The notes under the pieces are model-generated. The model saw nothing but the letters and a program-made list of their open reading frames with translations, did not search any database and was not told where the DNA came from. This document shows, piece after piece, positions 27,510 to 35,228 of a stretch of DNA of 35,228 bases. The stretch comes from Sandaracinaceae bacterium (GTDB lineage: Bacteria > Myxococcota_A > Polyangia > Polyangiales > JAFGIB01). Positions within the stretch are counted from its first letter, which is position 1; each line of letters begins with the position of its first letter. The stretch is from contig JADGRF010000003.1 of assembly GCA_017881055.1 (NCBI GenBank), forward strand, positions 1 to 35,228, in the 5' to 3' direction. The translations under genes were made by a program, and so were the position numbers.

Positions 27510-28031
27510 TCAGGCGTGTGGTGGGTGCGCAGACCGCGGCTCGACGCGCGCCGCGGCCTTCGACGACACGTACACCTGATCCGCGCCGGCTTTGCGCAGC
27601 ACGGCGCGCGCTTCGTCCACCTGACCTGTGTGCGTCGAGACGCCGACGATCACTGCGCCACGCGCGAACGACTCCGCCGGAAAATCGATCTGATCATGCC
27701 AAAGGCCTAACCCGCCGAGCGTACCGGCGAGCGTACCGAGCGCTCCACCCGCTACGGCTTGCACGGCAAGGAATGCGGGCCCCACGATCAAGAGTCCGCC
27801 TGCGCTCGCAATCACACCGCCGACCGCACCCAAGACCGCACCCAGCGCCGCGCCGGCTGCGACTCCGGTCTTGTGCTCGACGCCAACCTCATCGACCTGA
27901 TCGCCCGCGCGCAACAACGCGCCGATCTTGTCTGGCGGGAAACGCGCGTCCATCAGCGCGGTGACCGCGGCAGCCGCGGACGCTTCATCCGAATAGACGG
28001 CATGTACGAACAGCTCTGCTTCTTGGTTCAC
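27510..28031 (-). CDS. Glycine-zipper-like membrane-associated stress protein
   Basis: A protein of about 173 aa. The N-terminal part (about 5-50) resembles the ferredoxin-like fold of general stress protein 17M/YflT proteins: AELFVHAVYSDEASAAAAV, then FPPDKIGALLRAGD. The middle (about 55-115) is a long Gly/Ala-rich hydrophobic stretch (GVAAGAALGAVLGAVGGVIA, LGTLAGTLGGLG) typical of glycine-zipper membrane segments. The end repeats an alpha/beta pattern (GAVIVGVSTHTGQVDEARAV, LRKAGADQVYV). The GTG at 28031 is chosen because GAGG lies six bases upstream; starts further out (GTG 28043, TTG 28082) lack good spacing. Such proteins are often linked to general stress, but the molecular role is unknown. 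It diverges from the kinase gene across about 226 bp that shows no other gene. Confidence 0.75.
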   Translation of the reverse strand: MNQEAELFVHAVYSDEASAAAAVTALMDARFPPDKIGALLRAGDQVDEVGVEHKTGVAAGAALGAVLGAVGGVIASAGGLLIVGPAFLAVQAVAGGALGTLAGTLGGLGLWHDQIDFPAESFARGAVIVGVSTHTGQVDEARAVLRKAGADQVYVSSKAAARVEPRSAHPPHA

Positions 28032-28257
28032 GGCGGACCTCACTTTCTGCTCTGTATGTGCCTCCCGCAGCGCAGCTCGCAAGTCCGACGGCTGCGCGTC
28101 CTGCGTCTGCTCGCTGCCCGCGGCTCGCTTCTTGCGTAACTACGCGCCGGGCGGATCACGCGAAGCCAACGCGCGGCATTGACCGCGGCTACCGCGAGAT
28201 CGGCGACCTTTTCGCCCCACGTACCCCCGCCCGCGCCCGCTCAATTCGAGGTCTCCG

Positions 28258-29703
28258 GTGATCAGCGAAGCACACCCACACGCCGTTACCGATCCGAACC
28301 TGGGCCGTGTGCTGGCCGAGCAATACCGAATCGACGCGCTGCTCGAACACGGTGGGATGGGCGCGATCTATCGCGGGCTTCAGCTGTCGGTGAATCGACC
28401 GGTCGCCATCAAGCTGATCGCGGCGAACGTCGAGCGCTCCGTCGAGCATGTCGTGCGCTTCAGACGCGAGGCCGAAGCGATGGCCAAGCTGCGCCATCCC
28501 AACACGGTGCGCATCTTCGACTTCGGTGTCACGGAGCAGGGGCAGCTGTTCATGGTGATGGAGCTACTGATCGGCCGCGACCTCGAGCACTATCTAGCGC
28601 AGGTTCACGTGCTCACACTGCCGCAGGCGCTCGGGATCGTGCGGCAGGTCGCGCAGTCGCTCTCCGAGGCTCATGCGGAGGGCATCGTGCATCGCGATCT
28701 CAAGCCGGCGAACGTATTTCTGTCGCGCGTCGAGGGCGGAGACTCGTTCGTGAAGGTGATGGACTTCGGCATCGCCGGCCTGGACGAGACCAAGCATAGT
28801 ACGCAGCTGACGAAGGCCGGCGCGATCGTCGGCACGCCGGCGTACATGTCACCCGAGCAGGCGCAGGGACTGCCCGTGGACGGGCGCGCGGATCTGTACT
28901 CGCTGGGGATCGTGCTGTTCGAGATGTTGGCCGGTCGTTCGCTCTTCGATGCCACCAGCGCGGTCTCGCTCTTGATCGCGCAGATCACGCTTCCGCCTCC
29001 GCCGATCGCGGAAGTGTGCCCGAAGCTGCGCGAACACAAGCGGGTGCAAGCGTTGCTCGATGGATTGCTCGCCAAGTCGCCCGAAGATCGCCTCACGTCC
29101 GCCGCGGAGTTGATCGAGGTGATCGACGACTTGCTGGCTAGCATGGGCCCGAGCAGCGTGGTCGATGTGCCGGCCCTTGCGGTGAGCTTCGCGAGCGACG
29201 AGAAGCTGCCGCAGACGACGCATCGCACCCCGCTCGGAGCGACGCACCGCGTCCCGCATGCGCCGCGCCGCCGCAAACCTTTTGCGCTGGCGCTGGCGGC
29301 GCTGGCGGTCTGCGGAGCCATGCTGTTCTTTCCAACGTCACGCGACCGGCTCTCGCGCGCAGATGCAGAGGCCCCACTCGCGAAAGCGACCGCGCTGTGG
29401 GAGAGCAGCCGCTTGCGCGCGGCGGACCTCGCGACCCGCGCGAGACAGCGATTGCTCGGCGACAAGCTCACGCAGGTCACGATTGCATCCATTCCTACCG
29501 GTGCGAGCGTACGCCTCGACGGAGCAGAGCTGGGCAAGACGCCTTACGAGCTACACCTGAAGCACGCGACAGCGATCGAAGTGACGGTGCCCGGGTACGC
29601 CCCCGCCGCAATGACGATCACTCCCGATGGTGAGCCCAACGTGATCGTGAAGCTCGTGGCGCTGTTTCCGCTCGCGGATCGCACCGCGCCCCACACCAAC
29701 TGA
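28258..29703 (+). CDS. Transmembrane Ser/Thr protein kinase with PEGA domain
   Basis: A 481-aa eukaryotic-type kinase. The catalytic domain spans about 20-290: Gly loop EHGGMGAIYRG, catalytic Lys in VAIKLI, Glu in RREAEAMAKL, HRDLKPANV, DFGIAGL, activation-loop end GTPAYMSPEQ, and DLYSLGIVLFEMLAGRSLF. All catalytic residues are present. A basic linker leads to one membrane helix (about 342-360, FALALAALAVCGAMLFF). Beyond it, about 405-470 is a PEGA domain (VTIASIPTGASVRLDG, then GKTPYEL and VPGYAP), which would face the periplasm or cell surface and may sense or bind envelope components. GTG 28258 has GAGG six bases upstream. Myxobacteria carry many such kinases; the substrate cannot be read here. 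It converges on the ABC transporter operon with only 15 bp between stops. Confidence 0.95.
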   Translation: MISEAHPHAVTDPNLGRVLAEQYRIDALLEHGGMGAIYRGLQLSVNRPVAIKLIAANVERSVEHVVRFRREAEAMAKLRHPNTVRIFDFGVTEQGQLFMVMELLIGRDLEHYLAQVHVLTLPQALGIVRQVAQSLSEAHAEGIVHRDLKPANVFLSRVEGGDSFVKVMDFGIAGLDETKHSTQLTKAGAIVGTPAYMSPEQAQGLPVDGRADLYSLGIVLFEMLAGRSLFDATSAVSLLIAQITLPPPPIAEVCPKLREHKRVQALLDGLLAKSPEDRLTSAAELIEVIDDLLASMGPSSVVDVPALAVSFASDEKLPQTTHRTPLGATHRVPHAPRRRKPFALALAALAVCGAMLFFPTSRDRLSRADAEAPLAKATALWESSRLRAADLATRARQRLLGDKLTQVTIASIPTGASVRLDGAELGKTPYELHLKHATAIEVTVPGYAPAAMTITPDGEPNVIVKLVALFPLADRTAPHTN

Positions 29704-29718
29704 GGCAACTGACACGCC

Positions 29719-31266
29719 CTACTCGGCCGCGGCCGGACTCTCTTGGCTCTCTTGGCTCTCGTGGCCCGCCATGTACTTGCCCATCAGCGTGACGTCGGCC
29801 GTCTCGGGCCGGGTCTCGTACACGACGCGACCTTCGCTCATGACCAGGATGCGATCGGCCAGCGCCAGCACTTCGTCGAGGTCAGCGCTGACCAAGAGCA
29901 CCGCTGCGCCTTGATCGCGTGCTTTGCGGATGCGCGCATGGATCTCGGTGACGGCCGCGAAGTCGAGGCCCATGCACGGGTTGGCGGCGATCAAGACTTC
30001 CACGTCGCCGCGCAGCTCGCGCGCCAAGACCGCACGCTGCACGTTTCCACCTGACAAGGTGCCGATCGGCGAGCCCATGGACGGCGCACGGATGCCGTAC
30101 TCGCGCTGCTGCTCGTCCGCGCTCTTGCGAATCTGCCGGTGCGACAGCACCCAGCGCGCGATCGCGAACGGGGGCCTATCGAAGCTGCGAAACGCCATGT
30201 TCTCGGCGACGCTCATGTTCGACACGCAGGCGTTGCGCAGCGGCTCTTCGGGCAAGCAGCGCACCTTGCGATCGTGCAGCTGGTCGCGCGTCGCCGCGTA
30301 GTCCTTGCCATGCACCAGCAGCGTGCCGCCGCTGCGTATGCGCTGGCCCGCGATCACCTCGACCAGCTCTTCCTGGCCGTTGCCGGCCACCGCGGCCACG
30401 CCGACGATCTCGCCGGAGCATACCTCGAAGCTGACGCCGCACAGCGCAGGCACGCCCATGTCGTCGGCGGCGGTCAGCTCGTGCACCTGCAGACGCGGCT
30501 CGTTGACGTTGCTGGCAGGCACGCGCTTGTTCTCGAGGTTGGTGGCGCTGCCCATCATCATCTCGGCCATCTGATTGGTGGTCAGCTGGCTGACCTTGCC
30601 GCGCCCCGCTTGCTTGCCGCGGCGCAGCACGGTGACCTCGTCGCAGAAGCCGAGCACCTCGCGAAACTTGTGCGTGATGATCAGGATGCTCAGCTCGTTC
30701 TTGCGCGTCATGCCGTGCAGCATGCCCAGCACTTCGTCGGCTTCAGCCGGCGTCAGCACCGAGGTTGGCTCGTCGAGGATGATGATCTGGCTCTTCAGGT
30801 ACAGCTGCTTCAAGATCTCGAGCTTCTGTTTTTCACCCGCCGCGAGCATGCGCACCGTGGCCTGCAGATCGATCTTGAACGGCATCGTGGCCATGAACGC
30901 GGCCAGGGCCTCGGCTTCTTTCTTCCAGTCGATGAACAGCGGCAGCTGCGTGCGCGAGAGCACGAGGTTCTCGGCCACGGTCATGTTCGCGACGAGCGTG
31001 AAGTGCTGGTAGACCATGCCGAGGCCCAGCGCCTGCGCGTCGCGCGGGTTCTTCGGCGTGATCTCTTGGTCGCCGAGCTGGATGTGTCCGGCGTCGGGGC
31101 GGTGGTAGCCCATGATGCACTTGACGAGCGTGCTCTTGCCTGCGCCGTTCTCGCCGAGCAGCCCGTGCACCGAGCCGGGCGTGAGCTCGAGCGAGACGTC
31201 GTCAAGCGCGCAAAAGCTGCCGAAGGTCTTGCCGAGGCCTGTGGCTCGCAGAAGTGGCGGGCTCAC
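29719..31266 (-). CDS. ABC importer ATPase, double-domain nucleoside/BMP type
   Basis: A 515-aa cytoplasmic ATPase with two ABC domains, like YufO/NupO-type proteins of BMP-family nucleoside importers. Domain 1 has Walker A GENGAGKST, Q-loop region VYQHFTLV, a degenerate signature AAGEKQKLEI, Walker B IIILDEPTS and a switch His in ITHK. Domain 2 has a degenerate Walker A (VAGNGQEE), a good signature LSGGNVQRAVLAREL and a Walker B without the usual Glu (LIAANPCMGLDF), the asymmetry seen in this family. The C-terminus has a short SQESQES repeat. GTG 31266 overlaps the stop of the permease gene by four bases (GTGA); the longer frame to 32274 shadows the permease. It is the last gene of the four-gene operon, whereas in many relatives the ATPase precedes the permeases. 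Confidence 0.95.
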   Translation of the reverse strand: MSPPLLRATGLGKTFGSFCALDDVSLELTPGSVHGLLGENGAGKSTLVKCIMGYHRPDAGHIQLGDQEITPKNPRDAQALGLGMVYQHFTLVANMTVAENLVLSRTQLPLFIDWKKEAEALAAFMATMPFKIDLQATVRMLAAGEKQKLEILKQLYLKSQIIILDEPTSVLTPAEADEVLGMLHGMTRKNELSILIITHKFREVLGFCDEVTVLRRGKQAGRGKVSQLTTNQMAEMMMGSATNLENKRVPASNVNEPRLQVHELTAADDMGVPALCGVSFEVCSGEIVGVAAVAGNGQEELVEVIAGQRIRSGGTLLVHGKDYAATRDQLHDRKVRCLPEEPLRNACVSNMSVAENMAFRSFDRPPFAIARWVLSHRQIRKSADEQQREYGIRAPSMGSPIGTLSGGNVQRAVLARELRGDVEVLIAANPCMGLDFAAVTEIHARIRKARDQGAAVLLVSADLDEVLALADRILVMSEGRVVYETRPETADVTLMGKYMAGHESQESQESPAAAE

Positions 31267-32189
31267 TTGGCAGCTCCGAGCTCGGCGGGCTGGCCCAGCA
31301 GCGTACGATGAGCACTGCTCGTCATCATCATGATCGCAAGCGTCAAGACGTACGGCGCGACGCTGAGCAAGTGATAGCCACCGCTGATGCCGACCGATTG
31401 TAAGGCCGGACCGAGCGCGCCCGCGCTGCCGAACAGCAGCGACGCCCACAGACACCGAACCGGATCCCAGCGCGCGAAGATCACGAGCGCCACCGCCATC
31501 AAGCCCTGCCCGCTCGACAAGCCCTCGTTCCAGCTGCCCGGGTAGTACAAAGACAGAAACGAGCCGCCGACGCCGGCGAGAAAACCGCCGCATGCGGTCG
31601 CGTACAGACGAATGCGTGCGACGTCGTAGCCCATGGCGCGGGCGGAGTCGGAGCTCTCGCCCGCGACGCGCAGGAGAAGTCCCCAGCGCGTGCGCTGCAG
31701 CATGTAGCGCATGGCGAACGCCAGCACGATGCCGATCGCGAACAGCACGTTGATCTGCAGCGCCGCGCGCAGCGGCGACGAGCTGCTCCAGTTGCCGAAC
31801 TCGAACGCTGGCAAGCGTGGCGCCGTAGGCTGGATCAACGGCTTGCCCAGGAAGAACGCCAAGCCCACGCCGAAGATCATCAGCGCGATGCCGATCGCGA
31901 TGTCGTTCACACGTGGCTGCTGACACAGGTACGCATGCAGCGCGCCGAGCAGAAGGCCCACGCCGCCCGCGGCCAGCACGCCCAGCCAGGGCGAGCCGCT
32001 CAGGTACGACACGCCGTACGCGCTCATCGCGCCCATGATCAGCGTGCCTTCGAGCCCGAGGTTGACGCGACCGCTCTTCTCGGTGAGGCACTCGCCCAAG
32101 CTCACGAACAGGTACGGCGGACTGACGCGCAGCGCGCCCCCGATCACGGCCAGCGGAACACCAAGCAGACCGAGCGCCTCGCCTTCCAT
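31263..32189 (-). CDS. ABC importer permease 2, nucleoside/BMP type
   Basis: A 308-aa inner-membrane permease, YufQ/NupQ-like. About eight to nine hydrophobic helices, with the family stretches SLGECLTEKSGRVNLGLEG near the N-terminus and LRVAGESSDSARAMGYDVAR in the cytoplasmic loop that contacts the ATPase. GGAGG is seven bases before ATG 32189; the adjacent GTG 32192 is possible. The ATG shares one base with the stop of the first permease gene, and its own stop overlaps the ATPase start, so translation is tightly coupled along the operon. Confidence 0.95.
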   Translation of the reverse strand: MEGEALGLLGVPLAVIGGALRVSPPYLFVSLGECLTEKSGRVNLGLEGTLIMGAMSAYGVSYLSGSPWLGVLAAGGVGLLLGALHAYLCQQPRVNDIAIGIALMIFGVGLAFFLGKPLIQPTAPRLPAFEFGNWSSSSPLRAALQINVLFAIGIVLAFAMRYMLQRTRWGLLLRVAGESSDSARAMGYDVARIRLYATACGGFLAGVGGSFLSLYYPGSWNEGLSSGQGLMAVALVIFARWDPVRCLWASLLFGSAGALGPALQSVGISGGYHLLSVAPYVLTLAIMMMTSSAHRTLLGQPAELGAAK

Positions 32190-33277
32190 CACGCCACCTC
32201 CGCGACCACAGACGCGGCCGGCGCGGGCACCGTCGCCGCGGGTGCGCGCTTCCAGCGTCCGTAGAACGTCTCACTCGCCAGGATCACGACGAACAGAATG
32301 CCTTGCAGCACGTTGACGGTGGCGTCCGGCAAGCTGAGCGAGCGCTGCAGAAGGCCTCCGCTCGCGCTGATACCGCCGAGCAAGAGCGCGACCGGAATCA
32401 CCGCCAAGGGATTTTGCCGCGCCAGGAACGCGACCAGAATGCCGGCGTAACCGTAGCCGCAGATCAGCGACGCGTTGGCCGTGCCGTGGATCGCCGCGAC
32501 TTCCGTCATGCCCGCGAGCCCGCCCGCAGCGCCTGCAAGCATGCAGGTCGCGATCACGCGCTTGGTCACGGAGATGCCGCTCAGCTGTGCGGCGCGCACG
32601 TTGCCGCCGACCATGCGTGCGGAGAAGCCGAACACGGTGCGGCGCATCAGCACGTAGCTGAACAGGCACGCGACTACGCCGTAGACCAGGCCCCAGTGCA
32701 CGTCCATGCCGGGCAGCGAGCCGAGCATGTTGGCGTCGCCGATCGGCAAGGTCGACGGCTTGTTCAAGCTCGCCGGGTCACGCATCGGGCCCTCGACGAT
32801 CTGCTTGAATACGCCGATCGCGATGTAGTTCATGAGCAGGCTGCTGATCGTCTCGTTCACGCCGCGCAGCGTGCGGAGCGCACCGACCATGCCGAGCCAC
32901 AGGGCGCCGACAGCTGCACCGGTCAGACCCATGCCGATCAGCACGACCCACGGGCCGAACGAGGCCAAGAGGTGGGCCGCCACGACGGAGGCGAGCGCGC
33001 CCAACACGAGCGCGCCCTCCCCGCCGATCACGACCAGGCCCAAGTGCGCAGGGAGCGCCGTGCACAGCGCCGTCAACATCAACGGCGCTGCGCGTGTCAG
33101 CGAGTTCTGCGTCGAGAACCAGGTCCCGAACGCGCCGCGGTACATCTCGTAGTAGACCGAGCTCGCGCTCACCCCGTTGCATAGAATGAACACGCCGAAC
33201 AGAGCCAGCGAGACCACGATCGCAGCCAGCGGCACGAGCACGGCTTCGAAGTCGAGGCGTGACGCAGGCTGGCTCAT
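32189..33277 (-). CDS. ABC importer permease 1, nucleoside/BMP type
   Basis: A 362-aa inner-membrane permease, YufP/NupP-like. About nine to ten membrane segments, with APLMLTALCTALPAHLGLVV, IGGEGALVLGAL and TLRGVNETISSLLMNYIAIG typical of the first permease of this system, and FSARMVGGNVRAAQLSGIS in the cytoplasmic coupling loop. The C-terminus is a short Ala/Pro/Val tail. ATG 33277 overlaps the stop of the binding-protein gene by four bases (ATGA). It forms the transmembrane pair with the downstream permease. Confidence 0.95.
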   Translation of the reverse strand: MSQPASRLDFEAVLVPLAAIVVSLALFGVFILCNGVSASSVYYEMYRGAFGTWFSTQNSLTRAAPLMLTALCTALPAHLGLVVIGGEGALVLGALASVVAAHLLASFGPWVVLIGMGLTGAAVGALWLGMVGALRTLRGVNETISSLLMNYIAIGVFKQIVEGPMRDPASLNKPSTLPIGDANMLGSLPGMDVHWGLVYGVVACLFSYVLMRRTVFGFSARMVGGNVRAAQLSGISVTKRVIATCMLAGAAGGLAGMTEVAAIHGTANASLICGYGYAGILVAFLARQNPLAVIPVALLLGGISASGGLLQRSLSLPDATVNVLQGILFVVILASETFYGRWKRAPAATVPAPAASVVAEVA

Positions 33278-34473
33278 GACGGGATCTTGCCCACCACGCC
33301 TTCGACCAAGTAGTTCATCTTCTCGAGCTCCACGTCGGTCTGCGCTTGCGAAGTGCCGTCGGGGATCACGACCTTGCCGGTGTTGTCCTTGAGCGGGCCC
33401 TTGTAGATGATCAGCGTGCCCGCGGTGAGCGCGTCCTTCGCGGCGTCGGCCTTCTTCTTGGTTTCTTCGCTGACAGCTGCACCGTACGGCGACATCTTCA
33501 CGAAGCCTTCTTTGAGGCCACCGCGCAAGAGGTGTGGGAAGGCGGTGCCAGCCTTAACATGGGTCACGTAGTCCGTGTAGATCTTGCCCCAGTTCCACTC
33601 GGCGCCGGTGAGGTAGCCCTTGGGCGCGAGCGAGCTCTGGTTCGCATGGTAACCGCTCACGAAGATGCCGCGCTTCTCGGCGGTCTCCACGATCACCTTC
33701 GGCGAGTCCACGTGCATCGTCATCACGTCGACGCCCTGGTCTGCCAAGCTGTTGGCCGCTTCGGCTTCTTTCGTGGGCAGCGACCAGTCGCCCGTGAACA
33801 CCACCGCGGTAGTGGCCTTCGGATTCACGGAGCGCGCGCCGAGCGTGAACGAGTTGATGTTGCGCAGCACCTGCGGAATGGGCTTGGCGGCGATGAAGCC
33901 GAGCTTGTTCGTCTTGCTGGTCAAGCCGGCGACGATGCCCGCGACGTACTGCGCTTCGTCGATGTAGCCGAAGTAGCTGCCGACGTTCTTCGGGTGCTTG
34001 CCCTCGACGTACATGCCGCCGCAGTGCAGGAACCAAACCTTGGGGTACTTCTCGGCGAGCTTCAGGATGTGCGGATCGAAGTATCCGAACGAGGTCGGGA
34101 AGATCAGGCTGGCGCCGTCGAGCTCGATCATGCTCTCCATCGTCTTCTGCACAGCGACCGTCTCCGGGACGTTTTCTTCCTCGCGGATCTTGATGCCGGG
34201 CATCTTCGCGACCTGGGCGGCGCCTTCGGAGTGCGCTTGGTTGTAGCCGTAGTCACCCTTCGGTCCGACGTAGATGAAGCCCACGGTGAAGGGCTTGTCG
34301 GCGGCAGGCGCCGGGGCTTTCTCCTCCCCGGGAGCAGCGGCCGGCGCGGCGGCGGGTGCAGCAGGCGCGGGCTCCGCGGGCTTGCTGCACGCCGCGAGAC
34401 CGGCGAGCCCAAGAGCCAGGGAGGTGAAGAGTGGGAGGTAAGCGACGGGGGATCGAGACGTGGGAGATTCCAT
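33274..34473 (-). CDS. BMP-family substrate-binding lipoprotein of the ABC importer
   Basis: A 399-aa lipoprotein. The signal ends in lipobox LAAC, followed by a long Ala/Pro/Glu linker. The binding domain starts with FTVGFIYVGPKGDYGYNQAH, which is the standard opening of BMP (Med/PnrA-type) proteins, and contains FGYFDPHILKLAEKYP, VGSYFGYIDEAQYVAGIVAG and LGFIAAKPIPQVLRNINSF. The family usually binds purine nucleosides, though some members bind other small molecules; the ligand here is inferred. ATG 34473 gives the best signal peptide; ATG 34485 is the alternative, and the frame to 34620 is spurious. It is the first gene of the operon. The 112-bp divergent region toward the MFS gene must hold its promoter, but no convincing boxes were found. 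Confidence 0.94.
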   Translation of the reverse strand: MESPTSRSPVAYLPLFTSLALGLAGLAACSKPAEPAPAAPAAAPAAAPGEEKAPAPAADKPFTVGFIYVGPKGDYGYNQAHSEGAAQVAKMPGIKIREEENVPETVAVQKTMESMIELDGASLIFPTSFGYFDPHILKLAEKYPKVWFLHCGGMYVEGKHPKNVGSYFGYIDEAQYVAGIVAGLTSKTNKLGFIAAKPIPQVLRNINSFTLGARSVNPKATTAVVFTGDWSLPTKEAEAANSLADQGVDVMTMHVDSPKVIVETAEKRGIFVSGYHANQSSLAPKGYLTGAEWNWGKIYTDYVTHVKAGTAFPHLLRGGLKEGFVKMSPYGAAVSEETKKKADAAKDALTAGTLIIYKGPLKDNTGKVVIPDGTSQAQTDVELEKMNYLVEGVVGKIPS

Positions 34474-34585
34474 GCAGGGTGCCATCGCACGCAGCGCGTT
34501 TCCGCGTCGTTGCGGACACGTGAATTGACGGGTATGCCCGCTCGGGCCGGTCGGCCATCGTCCGCGCAAGCGGCCGCCCACCACG

Positions 34586-35228
34586 ATGCAGCGCTTTCTC
34601 GACAGGTACACGCGCGGCAACCCGATCTGGATACCCCCGTTCCTGGGGTGCGTCCCGAGCGGCGTAACCCCGGGTCAGCTGCGCCTTCTCGGCGTGGTCG
34701 CGCTCGCGCTCCTGTTCGAAGACTACGACGCCTCGATCCTGACCTCCGCGCTGCGCAATATCGCGCACGAGCTGGGCATGCTCGACCGCGACCTGAGCTT
34801 GCACCTGGCGCTGATCCGCTTGGGTGCCGCGCCCGCGTTCCTGCTCGTGCCGCTCGCCGATCGCATCGGGCGGCGCCCGGTGTTCATTCTGTCGACCACG
34901 CTGCTGGGCCTCTTCACGTTCGCGAGCGCGTTCGCGACCAGCGCGTTTTCGTTCGTGCTGCTGCAAGCGCTGACGCGCACGTTCTTCGTGACGGGTGCCG
35001 CGGTAGCCTTCGTGATCGTCACCGAGGAGTTGTGCACCGAGAGCAGCTGGCTCTTCCCGGACGGCACGGACTACGGCTCGCTGCTCGCGCGCGACCTGGG
35101 TTTTTCGCCGTTCTACCTACGCTACAACAGCGGTCTGCCGATTGCCGACAACGGCCGTGCGCTTTCGCGTCTGCTGCAACAGCTCGTGGCGGCGTACCCG
35201 AAGCCGATCGACGAGCTGCTGGTCATCC
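34586..35228 (+). CDS. MFS transporter N-terminus joined in frame to an alpha/beta-hydrolase-like sequence (partial)
   Basis: An open frame from ATG 34586 to the window end, 214 codons. Residues 1-149 are the start of a major facilitator transporter: membrane helix LLGVVALALLFEDYDASILT, a second helix with FLLVPLADRIGRRPVF (the conserved loop 2-3 motif), helices 3 and 4, ending AVAFVIVTEEL, where relatives, from memory, continue with further transporter sequence. From residue 150 (base 35033) the protein is no longer transporter-like: CTESSWLFPDGTDYGSLLAR, DLGFSPFYLRYNSGLPIADN, GRALSRLLQQLV, ending DELLVI. This resembles the N-terminal half of lipase/esterase proteins just before their GHSMGG nucleophile elbow. 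No ribosome-binding site is evident. It may be a genuine fusion, a deletion product or an assembly chimera. Confidence 0.75.
   Translation, partial: MQRFLDRYTRGNPIWIPPFLGCVPSGVTPGQLRLLGVVALALLFEDYDASILTSALRNIAHELGMLDRDLSLHLALIRLGAAPAFLLVPLADRIGRRPVFILSTTLLGLFTFASAFATSAFSFVLLQALTRTFFVTGAAVAFVIVTEELCTESSWLFPDGTDYGSLLARDLGFSPFYLRYNSGLPIADNGRALSRLLQQLVAAYPKPIDELLVI

Noticed and set aside
29719..32274. An 851-codon frame that would fuse the ABC ATPase to a long N-terminal extension.
   Set aside because: The extension is an Arg-rich shadow of the permease gene; GTG 31266 with the GTGA overlap gives the normal ATPase length.

Overview
The window looks like a GC-rich chromosomal segment from a myxobacterium-like member of Myxococcota, probably near Polyangiales. 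The support is the combination of three MYXO-CTERM-like C-terminal tails, very large Asp-rich thrombospondin-type-3 (TSP3) and Cys-rich surface proteins, MopE-type CNGxDDDCDG repeats and a PEGA-tailed Ser/Thr kinase. No rRNA, tRNA, CRISPR array or insertion sequence was seen. Taxonomy is inferred from these features only.

Region 1 (1-22750) is an almost unbroken minus-strand block of surface and envelope genes. It reads from a 2204-aa Ig-like/Cys-rich lipoprotein (22571), through an OmpA/TSP3 porin-like protein, a 1493-aa TSP3 giant and a second OmpA/TSP3 protein paralogous to the first, to a polytopic membrane protein ending at 6009. These five genes are separated by only 5 to 76 bp. A candidate promoter lies before the first and a good intrinsic terminator shields them from upstream transcription. 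A trmO tRNA-modification gene follows. Next comes a 4-bp-overlapping pair: a nine-repeat MopE-like lipoprotein and a DUF5916/CBM9-like outer-membrane protein. The far left end holds 80 bases of a plus-strand gene, possibly an SGNH esterase.

Region 2 (22808-29703) is a mixed set: a DUF481-type outer-membrane protein, a cyclic-nucleotide-binding/DUF1003 membrane protein divergent from a KirBac potassium channel, a decayed AAA/DUF4143 ATPase pseudogene preceded by a 39-bp palindrome, a small ferredoxin whose start overlaps the pseudogene stop, a probable methyltransferase remnant, a glycine-zipper-like stress protein and a PEGA-tailed Ser/Thr kinase.

Region 3 (29719-34473) is a complete BMP/nucleoside-type ABC importer operon (lipoprotein, two permeases, double ATPase), each gene overlapping the next by 1-4 bp. 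Divergent from it, at the right edge, is an open reading frame that begins as an MFS transporter and turns abruptly, in frame, into an alpha/beta-hydrolase-like sequence. This is either a real fusion or an assembly chimera.

The most unusual material is the 16.7-kb surface-protein cluster (22571 to 6009). Its gene order, paralogous OmpA pair, exact 180-bp coding repeat and shared C-terminal sorting tails suggest one cell-surface structure. No gene-free stretch exceeds about 180 bases.
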